From Yamagishiella unicocca (Eukaryota > Chlorophyta > Chlorophyceae > Chlamydomonadales > Volvocaceae): DNA of 64,000 bases. The DNA is taken from contig BDSL01000034.1 of the NCBI GenBank assembly GCA_003116995.1, positions 828,539-892,538 of the forward strand, written 5' to 3'. A program made the position numbers and the translations under genes. The notes under the pieces are model-generated. The model did no database searches. It was not told the DNA's origin and saw only the letters and a list, made by a program, of their open reading frames with translations. Below are positions 44,666-55,194 of this stretch, one piece after another (within the stretch, counting starts at the first letter, position 1; each line of letters opens with the position of its first letter).

Positions 44666-45984
44666 TTTCAGCGACCGGTTTGGCGGGACCGGGCTCGATC
44701 GCGACCCAGGCCCAGGTGGCTATTGCTTCCGGGAACTCGTTTCGCCCGTCCGCCCCCCCCTTTCTGTCTTAGGCTTGGTTTGGGTTTCGGGTTTTCGCGT
44801 TTGTTGGTCATTCGACCGGGGGCCCGGGGAGTACCGCATGTTATCTTTAACTACTTGCTTGGTCTTCGAGTAAGGGACCATCATCCATCCCTACCTGAAG
44901 ATGCCAATTAGTCGCCTTCTCCTTAGAAAGTAATAGCTTCCAGCATGCTTTGCACAATATTTTGTCAAAGCTTTCACAGTTTCTTCGTAACCATCATTCT
45001 TAGAAAATCAAGGTGTTCGTACGATCACGCTTAACAAGCCATTTACTGTCTATATGAAACTGAAAGTATCGGATGCTTTGTTGGGTGGTGGAACATCCAC
45101 TCGATTTCTCAATGCGCCATGGATTAGGACTAATGAGCAAGGTGTATCCTATAGAGGATTTCATATCTTCCTTCAGCAGAATAGTTTCAGTAGTGGCAAT
45201 ACTAATATCAAGTTGGATACATTCTATACACTCTATATTCAGTTCCGTAATATCAAGTAGTTTGCCGCTTGCGGTCCTTTAATTGTCTCCCTTCTGCGGC
45301 GGCGCGAGTGAGGCCCCTCAAGGGCCGACCGAGTAGGAACGCCCGGCCCGCAGCGAGTCTCCGAGCGAGGACACGGGTGGATCCGTGCTAGAATAATATC
45401 GGATATAAATATTTGTTCACACCTAGAGTATACTTTGACTCGACGTGTGAAAACGTGGAAACGTGAAAACCGAAAAATGTATGCAGCAGTCCGGATTACG
45501 TACTCCGTGAACGTACCTGCGCCAAGTGAGCTGTGCTGTCTGCTGTCTGCTGGACACACTGGCTTGACTCAAGCCTTGAGACTGGGCTCCGACTGCGCTG
45601 GGCCTACGGGCAACTGCGGCTCCTAACTACGTAGCAGGCTGCTGCCGCACTACTACTGCGTGCCTACATGCCATGGCGCTACATGCCATGGCGCACTACT
45701 GCCTACCTGGCCACGGCGTCTTGGGCAGTGGTGTTGGCGGCAGCACGGTACATGGTGTGGGACGCGGATGTTTTCCCTTGAGAATGCCTAATAGGAATAA
45801 GCAATGCAAGAGGATAATACGCTGCGTGATAAACAGGTTGTGAAGAGATGGATGAATGCGGAAAAACGAGCAAAGGATTATGTGAGCAGGCAAGCTTCGT
45901 ACCTTTTAGAGATATCTGAGAGACGAAGTGGATGGCAGGAGTAGGCGCTCCCTTACGAGTTATAAAATGAACCGGCTACCCGGT
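44666..45984. other. Spacer left of the KDZ element with an AT-rich island
   Basis: No known gene. The part 44930-45260 is clearly more AT-rich than its surroundings and holds a 68-codon frame (45054-45257) with AT-rich codons, encoding MKLKVSDALLGGGTSTRFLN and FHIFLQQNSFSSGNTNIKLD. It was not recognised; organellar or foreign origin is possible. The rest is unremarkable. Confidence 0.4.
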
Positions 45985-46099
45985 AATGACCGTGTTCCCG
46001 TGTTCCCAAGAATGACCGGCTAGCCGGTCATGGCCGTGTTCCCGTGTTCCCGCATTACAATACAGCCGAATGTCACTCCAAGCTTATGGCACCCCTTAG

Positions 46100-47690
46100 T
46101 ATGACTTATAAGGACTATTTGGTATATCCGGGCCACTCGCAACCGTGGGAACACGGCCTAAACGCCGGGAACACGGTCATGACACACACCGTGTTCCCAC
46201 CAATATCACCCGTGTTCCCACCGATTCCCCCGCTCATATCACCCGCATGGACGCCCGGTACCCTCTATATGACTTATAAGGACTATTTAGTATGTCTGGG
46301 CCACTCGCAAGGGCGGGAACACGGCCTAAATGCTGGGAACACGGTTATGACACACACCGTGTTCCCACCAATATCACCCGTGTTCCCACTGATTCCCCCG
46401 CTCATATCACCCGCATGGACGCCCGGTACCCTCTATATGACTTATAAGGACTATTTAGTATGTCTGGGCCACTCGCAAGGGCGGGAACACGGCCTAAATG
46501 CTGGGAACACGGTTATGACACACACCGTGTTCCCACCAATATCACCCGTGTTCCCACTCTCATATCACCCGCATGGACGCCCGGTACCCTCTATATGACT
46601 TATAAGGACTATTTAGTATGTCTGGGCCACTCGCAAGGGCGGGAACACGGCCTAAATGCTGGGAACACGGTTATGACACACACCGTGTTCCCACCAATAT
46701 CACCCGTGTTCCCACCGATTCCGCCGCTCATATCACCCGCATGGACGCCCGGTACCCTCTATATGACTTATAAGGACTATTTAGTATGTCTGGGCCACTC
46801 GCAAGGGCGGGAACACGGCCTAAATGCTGGGAACACGGTTATGACACACACCGTGTTCCCACCAATATCACCCGTGTTCCCACTCTCATATCACCCGCAT
46901 GGACGCCCGGTACCCTCTATATGACTTATAAGGACTATTTAGTATGTCTGGGCCACTCGCAAGGGCGGGAACACGGCCTAAATGCTGGGAACACGGCCAT
47001 GACATGCACCGTGTTCCCACCAATATCACCCGTGTTCCCACTGATTCCCCCGCTCATATCACCCGCATGGACGCCCGGTACCCTCTATATGACTTATAAT
47101 GACTATTTAGTATGTCTGGGCCACTCGCAAGGGCGGGAACACGGCCTAAAATGCTGGGAACACGGCCATGACATGCACCGTGTTCCCACCAATAACACCC
47201 GTGTTCCCACCGATTCCCCCGGTCATATCACCCATATCGGTCTCCGATACCCTCTATATGACTTATAATGACTATTTGATATGTCCGGACCACTCGCAAG
47301 GGTGGAAACACGGCCTAAAAGGCAGGGAACACGGTCGTGACATGCACCGTGTTCCCACCTATTTCCTCGCTCATATGACCCGCACGGATGCCTGATACCC
47401 TTCATATGACTTCTATGTAAGTTTCGATGTGTCCAGACAACTCGTAAGGGTCGGAACACGGCTGTAGAGGCTGGGAACACGGCCATCACACACAACCGTG
47501 TTCCCACCTGTTATCCTGCAGATATCACCCGCAACGATGTCTGATACCTGTCATATACCTTACACTAATGATTGCATGGTGCCCGTGCAACTGGTAAGGT
47601 GGGAACATGGTCAAAAAGGCTGGGAACATGGCAATAACACGCACCGTGTTCCCACCTGTTTCCCCGCTCGTATCAACTTCAGTGACACCT
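46100..47690 (+). repeat. Left satellite array, ~9-10 units of 168/158 bp
   Basis: The anchor GACTTATAAGGACTATTT recurs at 46271, 46439, 46597, 46765, 46923, 47091 and 47260, giving spacings 168, 158, 168, 158, 168, 169. The 158-bp form lacks GATTCCCCCG. Each unit has two GGGAACACGG and two CCGTGTTCCC decamers facing each other. Units on the inner side (after 47260) are degenerate. Because 168 is 56 codons, long but meaningless open frames cross it. Confidence 0.95.
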
Positions 47691-48079
47691 ATGACATTTC
47701 CGAAAAGTTTTCAAGGTGCCCCGACCAGTCGAAGGGTGAGTTCCCTTTGAATGTTTGTTTTTCATAACTTCGAATTTGCTACGGCCTGTACGGCAGAGGT
47801 CCATGACGGCCTTGCTGGAGTCCAGGCCATTACAAGTGAATATAACAATCATACTACTGTGGTTAATGATTGATGACTGGGTATGCAGCGTCTTCCACAG
47901 CTTCACATCAAAAATGAGCGATACATTTTCATACTGTATGTTGTTCATATCAAAACAGGACGTAGACAATTAGAAAACAACTGTTTGACTCTATCTTTTC
48001 AGCTGCCGTTGGTAGTGTCGCTTCAGTTTTTACCCCCGGTCATGGTCAAACGTAGGGCGGTAGGGATTGCAGTCCTAAA
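47691..48079. promoter_or_regulatory. Upstream region of the Ulp1-protease gene
   Basis: AT-richer spacer between the left array and the first predicted exon. No repeat units and no recognised coding. Expected to hold the promoter of the protease gene. Confidence 0.4.
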
Positions 48080-51000
48080 ATGCTAGGCCTCAATGAACCT
48101 GGGACACAAGGTACCCAGCTCCTAAGGCCGCAACGAAGGGCTGCTCAGCAAGCGAGAGGCGGCGCGTACGGGAATGGTGAGCTTGGCAGTAACTTTAGCG
48201 TCCCCGGGACAGAGTTACATCCACAATTACGTGTCTTTGAAGGTACGGACGATGAGCAAGTGGATCAGGCCGCTGCTTCGTCGTCTGAAGAGTATGAAGG
48301 CAGCAGCAGCGACACTGGCGAGGATGGTAAGACATTTTCTCTTGGCGAGCAAGGAAGCTCGCTACCTTTTTATAACCTATTCTATAATGCTGTAGAGGCG
48401 CGCAAGCAGCCCAAGGCGCGACAAAGGCGCAACTATAAAGTCGGGCAATCTGGGCCATGCGTGCAAGGTGAGCTTGGCGTGGCAATGAATGTGTTTGATC
48501 CCATGGTGTGGACCAGAATCCCATTCTTGCGGTGTGTTTTCCGTTTGCAGGAAACCCACGGAATCAGCCAAAGGGGGAGCGCCCCAAAAGGTCGCGGAAA
48601 CGCAACGCGGATCGAGAGCCTGTCGGTGAGTACTTTGGTGGATTTACTAGAATGCGCTTATTGGCTCGTCGACGAAACATTACTCTGTGGCCGAACTTAA
48701 CCATACCCTCCTCGTCGGCCCAGAGCACAAACCCCTCAGCCGGGACGCCCATGGACAATTCGAGGGCAGCCAGCAAGAGGCGCGCAGGACCAGGAGACGG
48801 ATCGTTCGCCTGCAGGAGGGCATCGCGGGTTTCGTAGAGCAGGCTGTACGTCAGCACGGAGATCAAGTGTCTGTTGTGAACCTCTTTGTATTGCCTGGGG
48901 AGAAGGCACGGCTGGAGTCTTATGAACCGGTGTTTTTCCCACCGGAAGCCAAAGACGCATTCCAAAACACCATGGTTATACATAACGGTGTAGAAAAGCG
49001 CCTAATCGACGCCAACATTGCAACGATGCAGCAGGTCCTTGTTGCAGGGTACCAGGATCCCGGTATCGGTTCTTCAGGTGCGGTTGCAGCCCTGCTGCTA
49101 TCTGTTGCTGCCGAACACCTGAATATTATTGTGAACCTGCTCTTCACTTTGTCTAATCAACGTCGTGTCTATTTGCAACTCCTCCCTCCAGCTCCCTTGC
49201 GCCTCGACTGTTCACGATGCATTAAAAATACATGTTCTTACCTTGCCCCGCCCCCTAATGTCTGAAATGCAGCCTCTGCCCTAAAGCTAGTGCCCTCCGA
49301 AATTGATGAAGTGATGGCGAGGCTGAAGGCATGGAACACGCACATGCTGCGTAACCTGGTCAGCATATTGCGGAACATTGCTCACACGGCATTTGGGACC
49401 GGTCCACCGCCAAGCTTTTGGGACACTAAACGCTTCGGCCAATTCGGGACAAGCTTGACACGGCAGCCTGCACTCTGGGTGAGCTAATGCGTACACGGTA
49501 TCTTCGGGCGGTGTCACCCCGGCTGAATACTCTACTGAACTCTCACTGTTTCCCTGCAGGGCAGCGAAGTCCTCCTGGAAATGAGTCGCCTGCTCCTGGA
49601 GAACGGCCTTGCGGGCAAAATCCTCCCCAATGCAAGCGCTGAGGGCCCCGGCACTAGCAACATCGGAACTCTGCAGCCAGCCCTAATGTTCAGGGCTTCC
49701 CTTTCTGAAGGACTTGCCACAGTGCGCCACCTGTCCTGCTGGCGTGGGAAGAAGGCTATGGAGCTGACGTGGCTACATAATTACCTGAGCGAGGAAAAGA
49801 AGGTGGGGAGCAGTCGCCATAAGAATGCAAATATTTTCTTTGCAGTTTTTATGATTCTGTCTGTTGTACTGCCTTCTTCTACCTTACTTCTCTTACCGAT
49901 CGCTTGAACCCCAGTCCCCTTATGTCGTTCTGGGATATGCAGGGCCATGCTGCTGCCGAGGGCCTGGACGGCATTAGGAAAGCCAGCGGCGCGGGTACCT
50001 ATGGTATGGAGGCAGTGGTGAGCTATGGGCGGCAGCCCCCGCAGCAGGCAGCGCGCCTCCCCTTCAGCGGCTTCGAACCTGTAGCTGCGGGCGCTGGCGC
50101 GCCTGGTGTCGGCGGTGCCGTGCACGGCACCGCCGGTTGGCAGAGTTCTGGCTTGGGAATGCCGCCCCCGCAGCAGGCAGCGCGCCTCCCCTTCAGCGGC
50201 TTCGAACCTGTAGCTGCGGGCGCTGGCGCGCCTGGTGTCGGCGGTGCCGTGCACGGCACCGCCGGTTGGCAGAGTTCTGGCTTGGGAATGCCGCCCCCGC
50301 AGCAGGCAGCGCGCCTCCCCTTCAGCGGCTTCGAACCTGTAGCTGCGGGCGCTGGCGCGCCTGGTGTCGGCGGTGCCGTGCACGGCACCGCCGGTTGGCA
50401 GAGTTCTGGCTTGGGAATGCCGCCCCCGCAGCAGGCAGCGCGCCTCCCCTTCAGCGGCTTCGAACCTGCAGCTGCGGGCGCTGGCGCGCCTGGTGTCGGC
50501 GGTGCCGTGCACGGCACCGCCGGTTGGCAGAGTTCTGGCTTGGCAATGCCGCCCCCGCAGCAGGCAGGGCGCCTACCCTCTAGTGGCTTCCAACCTGTAG
50601 CTGCGGGCGCTGGCGCGCCTGGTGTCGGCGGTGCCGTGCACGGCACCGCCGTTTGGCAGAGTTCTGGCTTGGCAATGCCGCCCCCGCAGCAGCCAGGGCG
50701 CCTACCCTCTAGTGGCTTCCAACCTGTAGCTGCGGGCGCTGGCGCGCCTGGTGTCGGCGGTGCCGTGCACGGCACCGCCGGTTGGCAGAGTTCTGGCTTG
50801 GCAATGCCGCCCCCGCAGCAGCCAGGGCGCCTACCCTCTAGTGGCTTCCAACCTGTAGCCGCGGGCGCTGGCGCGCCAGGGCATCTGAACGACGGTTTGG
50901 GCACGGACCGCGGTGTGAGCATCTATGGTGAAGAGGCATCGGTAAGATTTGTCGTTTAGAGTCGGTCATTGATGCCTAGCAGTAGCTTCGTTTACCCATC

Positions 51001-53721
51001 TCGCCCATGTCCTGATAATCCTTTTTCCATTTGTTCGCTGCGCTCTTGCGTTTATCTTGTCGTCGCTCTGACCCATAACAACTATTTTTTGCTGTCGTTG
51101 CGCGCGCAGGCCCCCACTACTGCCGACAGGTCGGGCGGTGCCAAGATGAAGACATGGGAAGAGCTAGGCTACGAGCCGTCGCCTAAGAGGAGAAGAGTTG
51201 AGGGTCCGCCGCAATCAGCCCTTGCTGGTTCCCCACCCAAGCGAAGGAAACTCGATAGTCCATTAGGAAAACGGGTAAGTTGTAATGGGGTAAACTCCTC
51301 GAAGTGGGTCGAATTCACTGTCAATAATACCCTTGAATGGAGCATACCTGCAAGCATGACATCTATTTACTACGCTTGATATATGTGACCAACCTGTTTT
51401 TTCTGTGTCCCCTTTCCTTGTAGGCTGGTCGTGAAGCGCCCTGTTTGCCGCTCGCGTCAGCCAGTGCCGTCGATTCCAATGTGCCCAAGCGTGGAAATGT
51501 GATGCGCTTAGTACAGCAGATTCAGGCCAAAATTCTCAGCGTGCAGGGCACTGCTGGGGCCCAAACGTCCGACGTGGGATGGCAGCCTCCGCAGCAGCCA
51601 GGGCGCCTTACCTCCAGTGGCTTTCGACCTGTCGCTGCGGCCGCTGGCGTGTCTGATATCGGCGGCGCCGTGCAGGGCACTGCTGGGGCCCAAACGTCCG
51701 ACGTGGGATGGCAGCCTCCGCAGCAGCCAGGGCGCCTTACCTCCAGTGGCTTTCGACCTGTCGCTGCGGCCGCTGGCGTGTCTGATATCGGCGGCGCCGT
51801 GCAGGGCACTGCTGGGGCCCAAACGTCCGACATGGGATGGCAGCCTCCGCAGCAGCCAGGGCGCCTTACCTCCAGTGGCTTTCGACCTGTCGCTGCGGCC
51901 GCTGGCGTGTCTGATATCGGCGGCGCCGTGCAGGGCACTGCTGGGGCCCAAACGTCCGACATGGGATGGCAGCCTCCGAAGCAGCCAGCACGCCTCCCCT
52001 CCAGTGGCTTTCGACCTGTCGCTGCGGCCGCTGGCGTGTCTGATATCGGCGGCGCCGTGCAGGGCACTGCTGGAGGCGAAACGTACGATACGGGATGGCA
52101 GCCTCCGCAGCAGCCAGGGCACCTGGACTCGGCAGCAGCTGTGATCTCTCCAGCAGCGGCACCCATGCCTGCACCGCGCCCATCTGGGTCAATGATGTCC
52201 AGTGGCTCTCGAGCGCGCACTCGAGGTTTGGAGGCTCGTGAGATGAACGCAGTTTCCAACAGCACTCCCGCTCGGAAGCTAAGGCAGCGTATGCTGAAGG
52301 GCATGAGAAGTATCGCTGAAGAAGCAGCAGCAACTCCTGCGCTTCAGAACACCGTTGCCAATGCTGCTGGTGGAACCAGCGGCTACACCAACTGCGCCGG
52401 GACCTTTGCCGACGGCCAACAATGCAGCTATCGCGCCAGGCCAGGGTCTTTGTTTTGCGGCCACCATGGCAAAGGACTCAGCACTGCTGGAGCAGGCCTC
52501 AGGGGGGCAGGCGGTAATGGTCCGAGAGGTGGCGGTGACTCTGGCTACCACAGTGCCAGTGCGAGTGAGGTCAATCGTGTCAACACGGGCTGCATCGACC
52601 TGGTCTGCAGTGACGATGATGGTGTTCAGAGCGGTCATGTGGACGATGGGTACATCAGTGGCAACGACAGCGACCATGGTTTTGACCATGGTGAGGCCAG
52701 CGTCCTCAGAGCGCTTGATCTTGACGTGCAGAAGTCCGCTCACATCACTTTCGGTAGCAGCCGTGAAGCGGAGAAGCTGCTTGTCCATTTTAAGCCACGG
52801 AAAGGAGTCTCGGTGGCGCTTACCCGCGGGAATCTTCACTGCTTGAGGCCGACACAACAACTGCTTGACGAGCCTGTGAACCTGGCCATCCTACTTCTCC
52901 AGGTAACTCGTTGTTAAGAATTTCCTGCGTGCTGCATGTCCTGACATACTCTTGTTTTGATTTTTTGCAGGCACGTGATGGCAAGCTGCGAGACGCACCT
53001 GGAAGCCCTGGGGCTTGCCATATCTTCAGCACGTTCTTTTACACAAAGCTGACCGAGCACGACGAGTACGAGTTCGGACGGGTGCGCCGGTGGACCAATG
53101 AGGAGCGTCTCGCCAACACACTGCAGGTACACCGAGTTTTATGTTGTTCTAGGGTTGTCCAAAGTTCATTTGCAGACTGGGTGATCTTTCCTCTGCAGGT
53201 GACACCTGCGCTGCCTCTGACCAGCATGCGGCGTGTGCTGGTGCCCATAAACGTGGTAAAGACGCACTGGTTTCTGATCGAGATCGACATGAAGGAGCAA
53301 GCCCTCCGTGTGTACGACTCGGTAGGTTAGGGCTATTAACGGACGAGGACACTAGTTCCTGTATTGCTCGTATGAAATACAGTCCAATCCCACTATGTCT
53401 TTGACATCATGTACACCCATATGTTTTCAGGTGGAGAAGTCTGCCTCGGACTACGCGACCTACTTCCGGCGGCTGAAACGCTGGGTGGCGCACGAATCGC
53501 TTGCCCGAACGGGCGTGCGTTTGGACACCAAACCTTGGACGGAGGTGGTGGCTGAGTCGCCCAAACAGTGCAACGATGTGGACTGCGGAGTGTTCACCAT
53601 CCTTGCTGCAGACTACATCTCGAGCGGCCGCACACTGCCTCGCCGCCTTACGCTGGGCGAAGTGAACAGACTCCGCTTTCAGTACCTGCACCGCCTGCGA
53701 ATGCTGGACATCGAGGCCTGA
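48080..53721 (+). CDS. Ulp1/SENP-like (C48) SUMO protease of the KDZ element
   Basis: Twelve exons: 48080-48326, 48396-48467, 48551-48625, 48724-49077, 49273-49478, 49560-49802, 49943-50941, 51110-51274, 51424-52902, 52971-53126, 53199-53321, 53431-53721. Phases agree throughout and no stop interrupts ~1,469 residues. Order: acidic N-terminus (QAAASSSEEYEGSSSDTGED); basic NLS-like KRSRKR; unknown domain (LFVLPGEKARLESYEPVFFP); seven 43-residue repeats; PKRRRV and PKRRKL (bipartite NLS-like); four to five more repeats of the same family; a C-x9-C-x10-C-x2-H finger (CAGTFADGQQC ... CGHH), WRC-like; then the peptidase with catalytic His (KTHWFLIEID), Asp (RVYDS), Gln and Cys (PKQCNDVDCGVF). Presumed role: processing SUMO conjugates or the element's own proteins in the nucleus. 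The start exon is the least certain part. Confidence 0.85.
50036..50882 (+). repeat. Coding tandem repeat, 129 bp (43 residues) x ~7, exon 7 of the protease gene
   Basis: Units start with PPPQQ(A/P)(A/G)RLP and run through GFxPVAAGAGAPGVGGAVHG to GWQSSGLxM. Period 129 checked at 50041, 50170 and 50299. The first four and the last three units form two subtypes (PFSGFEP versus PSSGFQP). Confidence 0.93.
51541..52120 (+). repeat. Coding tandem repeat, 129 bp x ~4.5, exon 9 of the protease gene
   Basis: Units VQGTAGAQTSDVGWQPPQQP + GRLTSSGFRPVAAAAGVSDI + GGA. Same 43-residue period and same framework as the exon 7 array, so the two blocks derive from one ancestral repeat. Confidence 0.93.
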
Positions 53722-54207
53722 TGTCACTGCGTGTGTGCATATTGCACATGATGGTGACAAACTCTTTGTATACATGTTAGTAGGGGGCTGCCGCAGGTGC
53801 TAGTTAAGTAATGCCTCTAATCTGTATTATATAAGCATGGTATGCTGTGTGTGCCATGGATGCTGCGTAGATCAGTCCCAGATGCTCCCTTCTTGCTGGG
53901 TGGGGGCCTTATAGCACCATCAAATGCACCTGTTTGGCTCGCTGCACCTTTCTCTGTAGGGGGGTCTTCATGCCTTCATTTTTGTAGGTGCTAGGAAGAA
54001 CGATGCTGCACTGAATCTGCATACCTTTATCATAGGGGCGGGAAGCCCGCCACGACAGCTGATATAATGCATGAGATGGGAGTAGGGAACTCGTTGTATT
54101 GGCCAGAGGTGCTCCCTGGTAGGTCCTCGTTTGTTGTCTTGATGGTGCATCGAGATGGAGTGCGGAGCGTTCACCTTCCTTGCTGCAGACCTTACACCTT
54201 GGGGGAA
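53722..54207. other. 3' region of the protease gene
   Basis: No exon recognised. Fragments such as TGCGGAGCGTTCACCTTCCT (54160) and TTGCTGCAGACCTTACAC (54179) look like a decayed copy of the peptidase end (compare GACTGCGGAGTGTTCACCAT at 53580). That suggests a small relic duplication. Confidence 0.45.
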
Positions 54208-55015
54208 GTTCCTCGACTGCGGAAGCGGGAGTAGTAAACGATTTGATCGCTGAACTCCCTGGGTTTTTAGTTCGCCGAAGCGGCCGATGTCCTCTACCAG
54301 CCACTTCGATGTCAGGGGAAATGGCTATTACCTCGAACGCGCTTACACAGGGGGCAGAGCAGCTCGACTGCAGAAGCGGGAGTAGTAAACGATTTGATCG
54401 CTGAACTCCCTGGGTTTCGCCGAGCTCGCTGGGTTTGCCTACGCCGAAGCAGCCGAATCCCGTTATCAGCCACTTTTATGCCAGGGGGAATGTTTGCACC
54501 ATGAAGAACCCGTTTTTAGCACGCCGAAGCGGCCGATGTCCTCTACCAGCCACTTCGATGTCAGGGGAAATGGCTATTACCTCGAACGCGCTTACACAGG
54601 GGGCAGAGCAGCTCGACTGCGGAAGCGGGAGTAGTAAACGATTTGATCGCTGAACTCCCTGGGTTTCGCCGAGCTCGCTGGGTTTGCCTACACCGAAGCA
54701 GCCGAATCCCGTTATCAGCCACTTTTATGCCAGGGGGAATGTTTGCACCATGAAGAACCCGTTTTTAGTTCGCCGAAGCGGCCGATGTCCTCTACCAGCC
54801 ACTTCGATGTCAGGGGAAATGGCTATTACCTCGAACGCGCTTACACAGGGGGCAGAGCAGCTCGACTGCGGAAGCGGGAGTAGTAAACGATTTGATCGCT
54901 GAACTCCCTGGGTTTCGCCGAGCTCGCTGGGTTTGCCTACGCCGAAGCAGCCGAATCCCGTTATCAGCCACTTTTATGCCAGGGGGAATGTTTGCACCAT
55001 GAAGAACCCGCTGCG
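54208..55015. repeat. 249-bp tandem repeat, about 3.2 copies
   Basis: GCGGCCGATGTCCTCTACCA recurs at 54280, 54529 and 54778, exactly 249 bases apart, with near-identical units. Each unit holds GAAGCGGGAGTAGTAAACGA and two CGCCGA(G/A)... half-repeats. 249 is divisible by three, so a 72-codon frame is repeated, but it has no gene-like properties. It sits between the two genes of the element. Confidence 0.93.
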
Positions 55016-55194
55016 TGGAGGGCCAGCTGTTTGTTTGTGTCATGAATGGATCCGAATGAGCCGCGACTTGCTTGAGATCATTTGCCTCCTATGAGATTTT
55101 GAACTAGTTGATTTGCTTACCTCACAAAACTACAAGGCTTAGATTTGCCCTCGCTCTCACCAAGCGTTTAGACGTGCACGCAGCCCAGGCCACA
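55016..55194. promoter_or_regulatory. Upstream of the transposase gene
   Basis: About 180 bases between the 249-bp array and the first ATG of the transposase frame. An alternative N-terminal frame (DSYFNDAEPPSPVCARRKSY at ~55203-55262) overlaps the predicted start, so the real first exon may differ. Confidence 0.4.

Noticed and set aside
46044..47268. Long open frames (up to ~180 codons) across the left satellite
   Set aside because: Units are 168 bp = 56 codons, so any open unit frame is repeated. The protein is a pure repeat of satellite sequence with no start context or introns, and the inverted right array gives the same on the other strand.
46100..47690. CRISPR-like direct repeats
   Set aside because: Whole ~168-bp units are repeated without unique spacers, in a eukaryotic nuclear context with spliced genes.
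50023..50922. 299-codon minus-strand frame
   Set aside because: Antisense shadow of the 43-residue repeat of the protease exon 7; the plus-strand exon has splice sites, phase and flanking domains.
51522..52304. Minus-strand frames over protease exon 9
   Set aside because: Antisense to the second repeat block, again only repeat-derived.
54435..54902. Repeated 72-codon frames in the 249-bp array
   Set aside because: Identical peptide reappears only because the DNA unit is a multiple of three; each ends in a stop and no splice or homology evidence exists.
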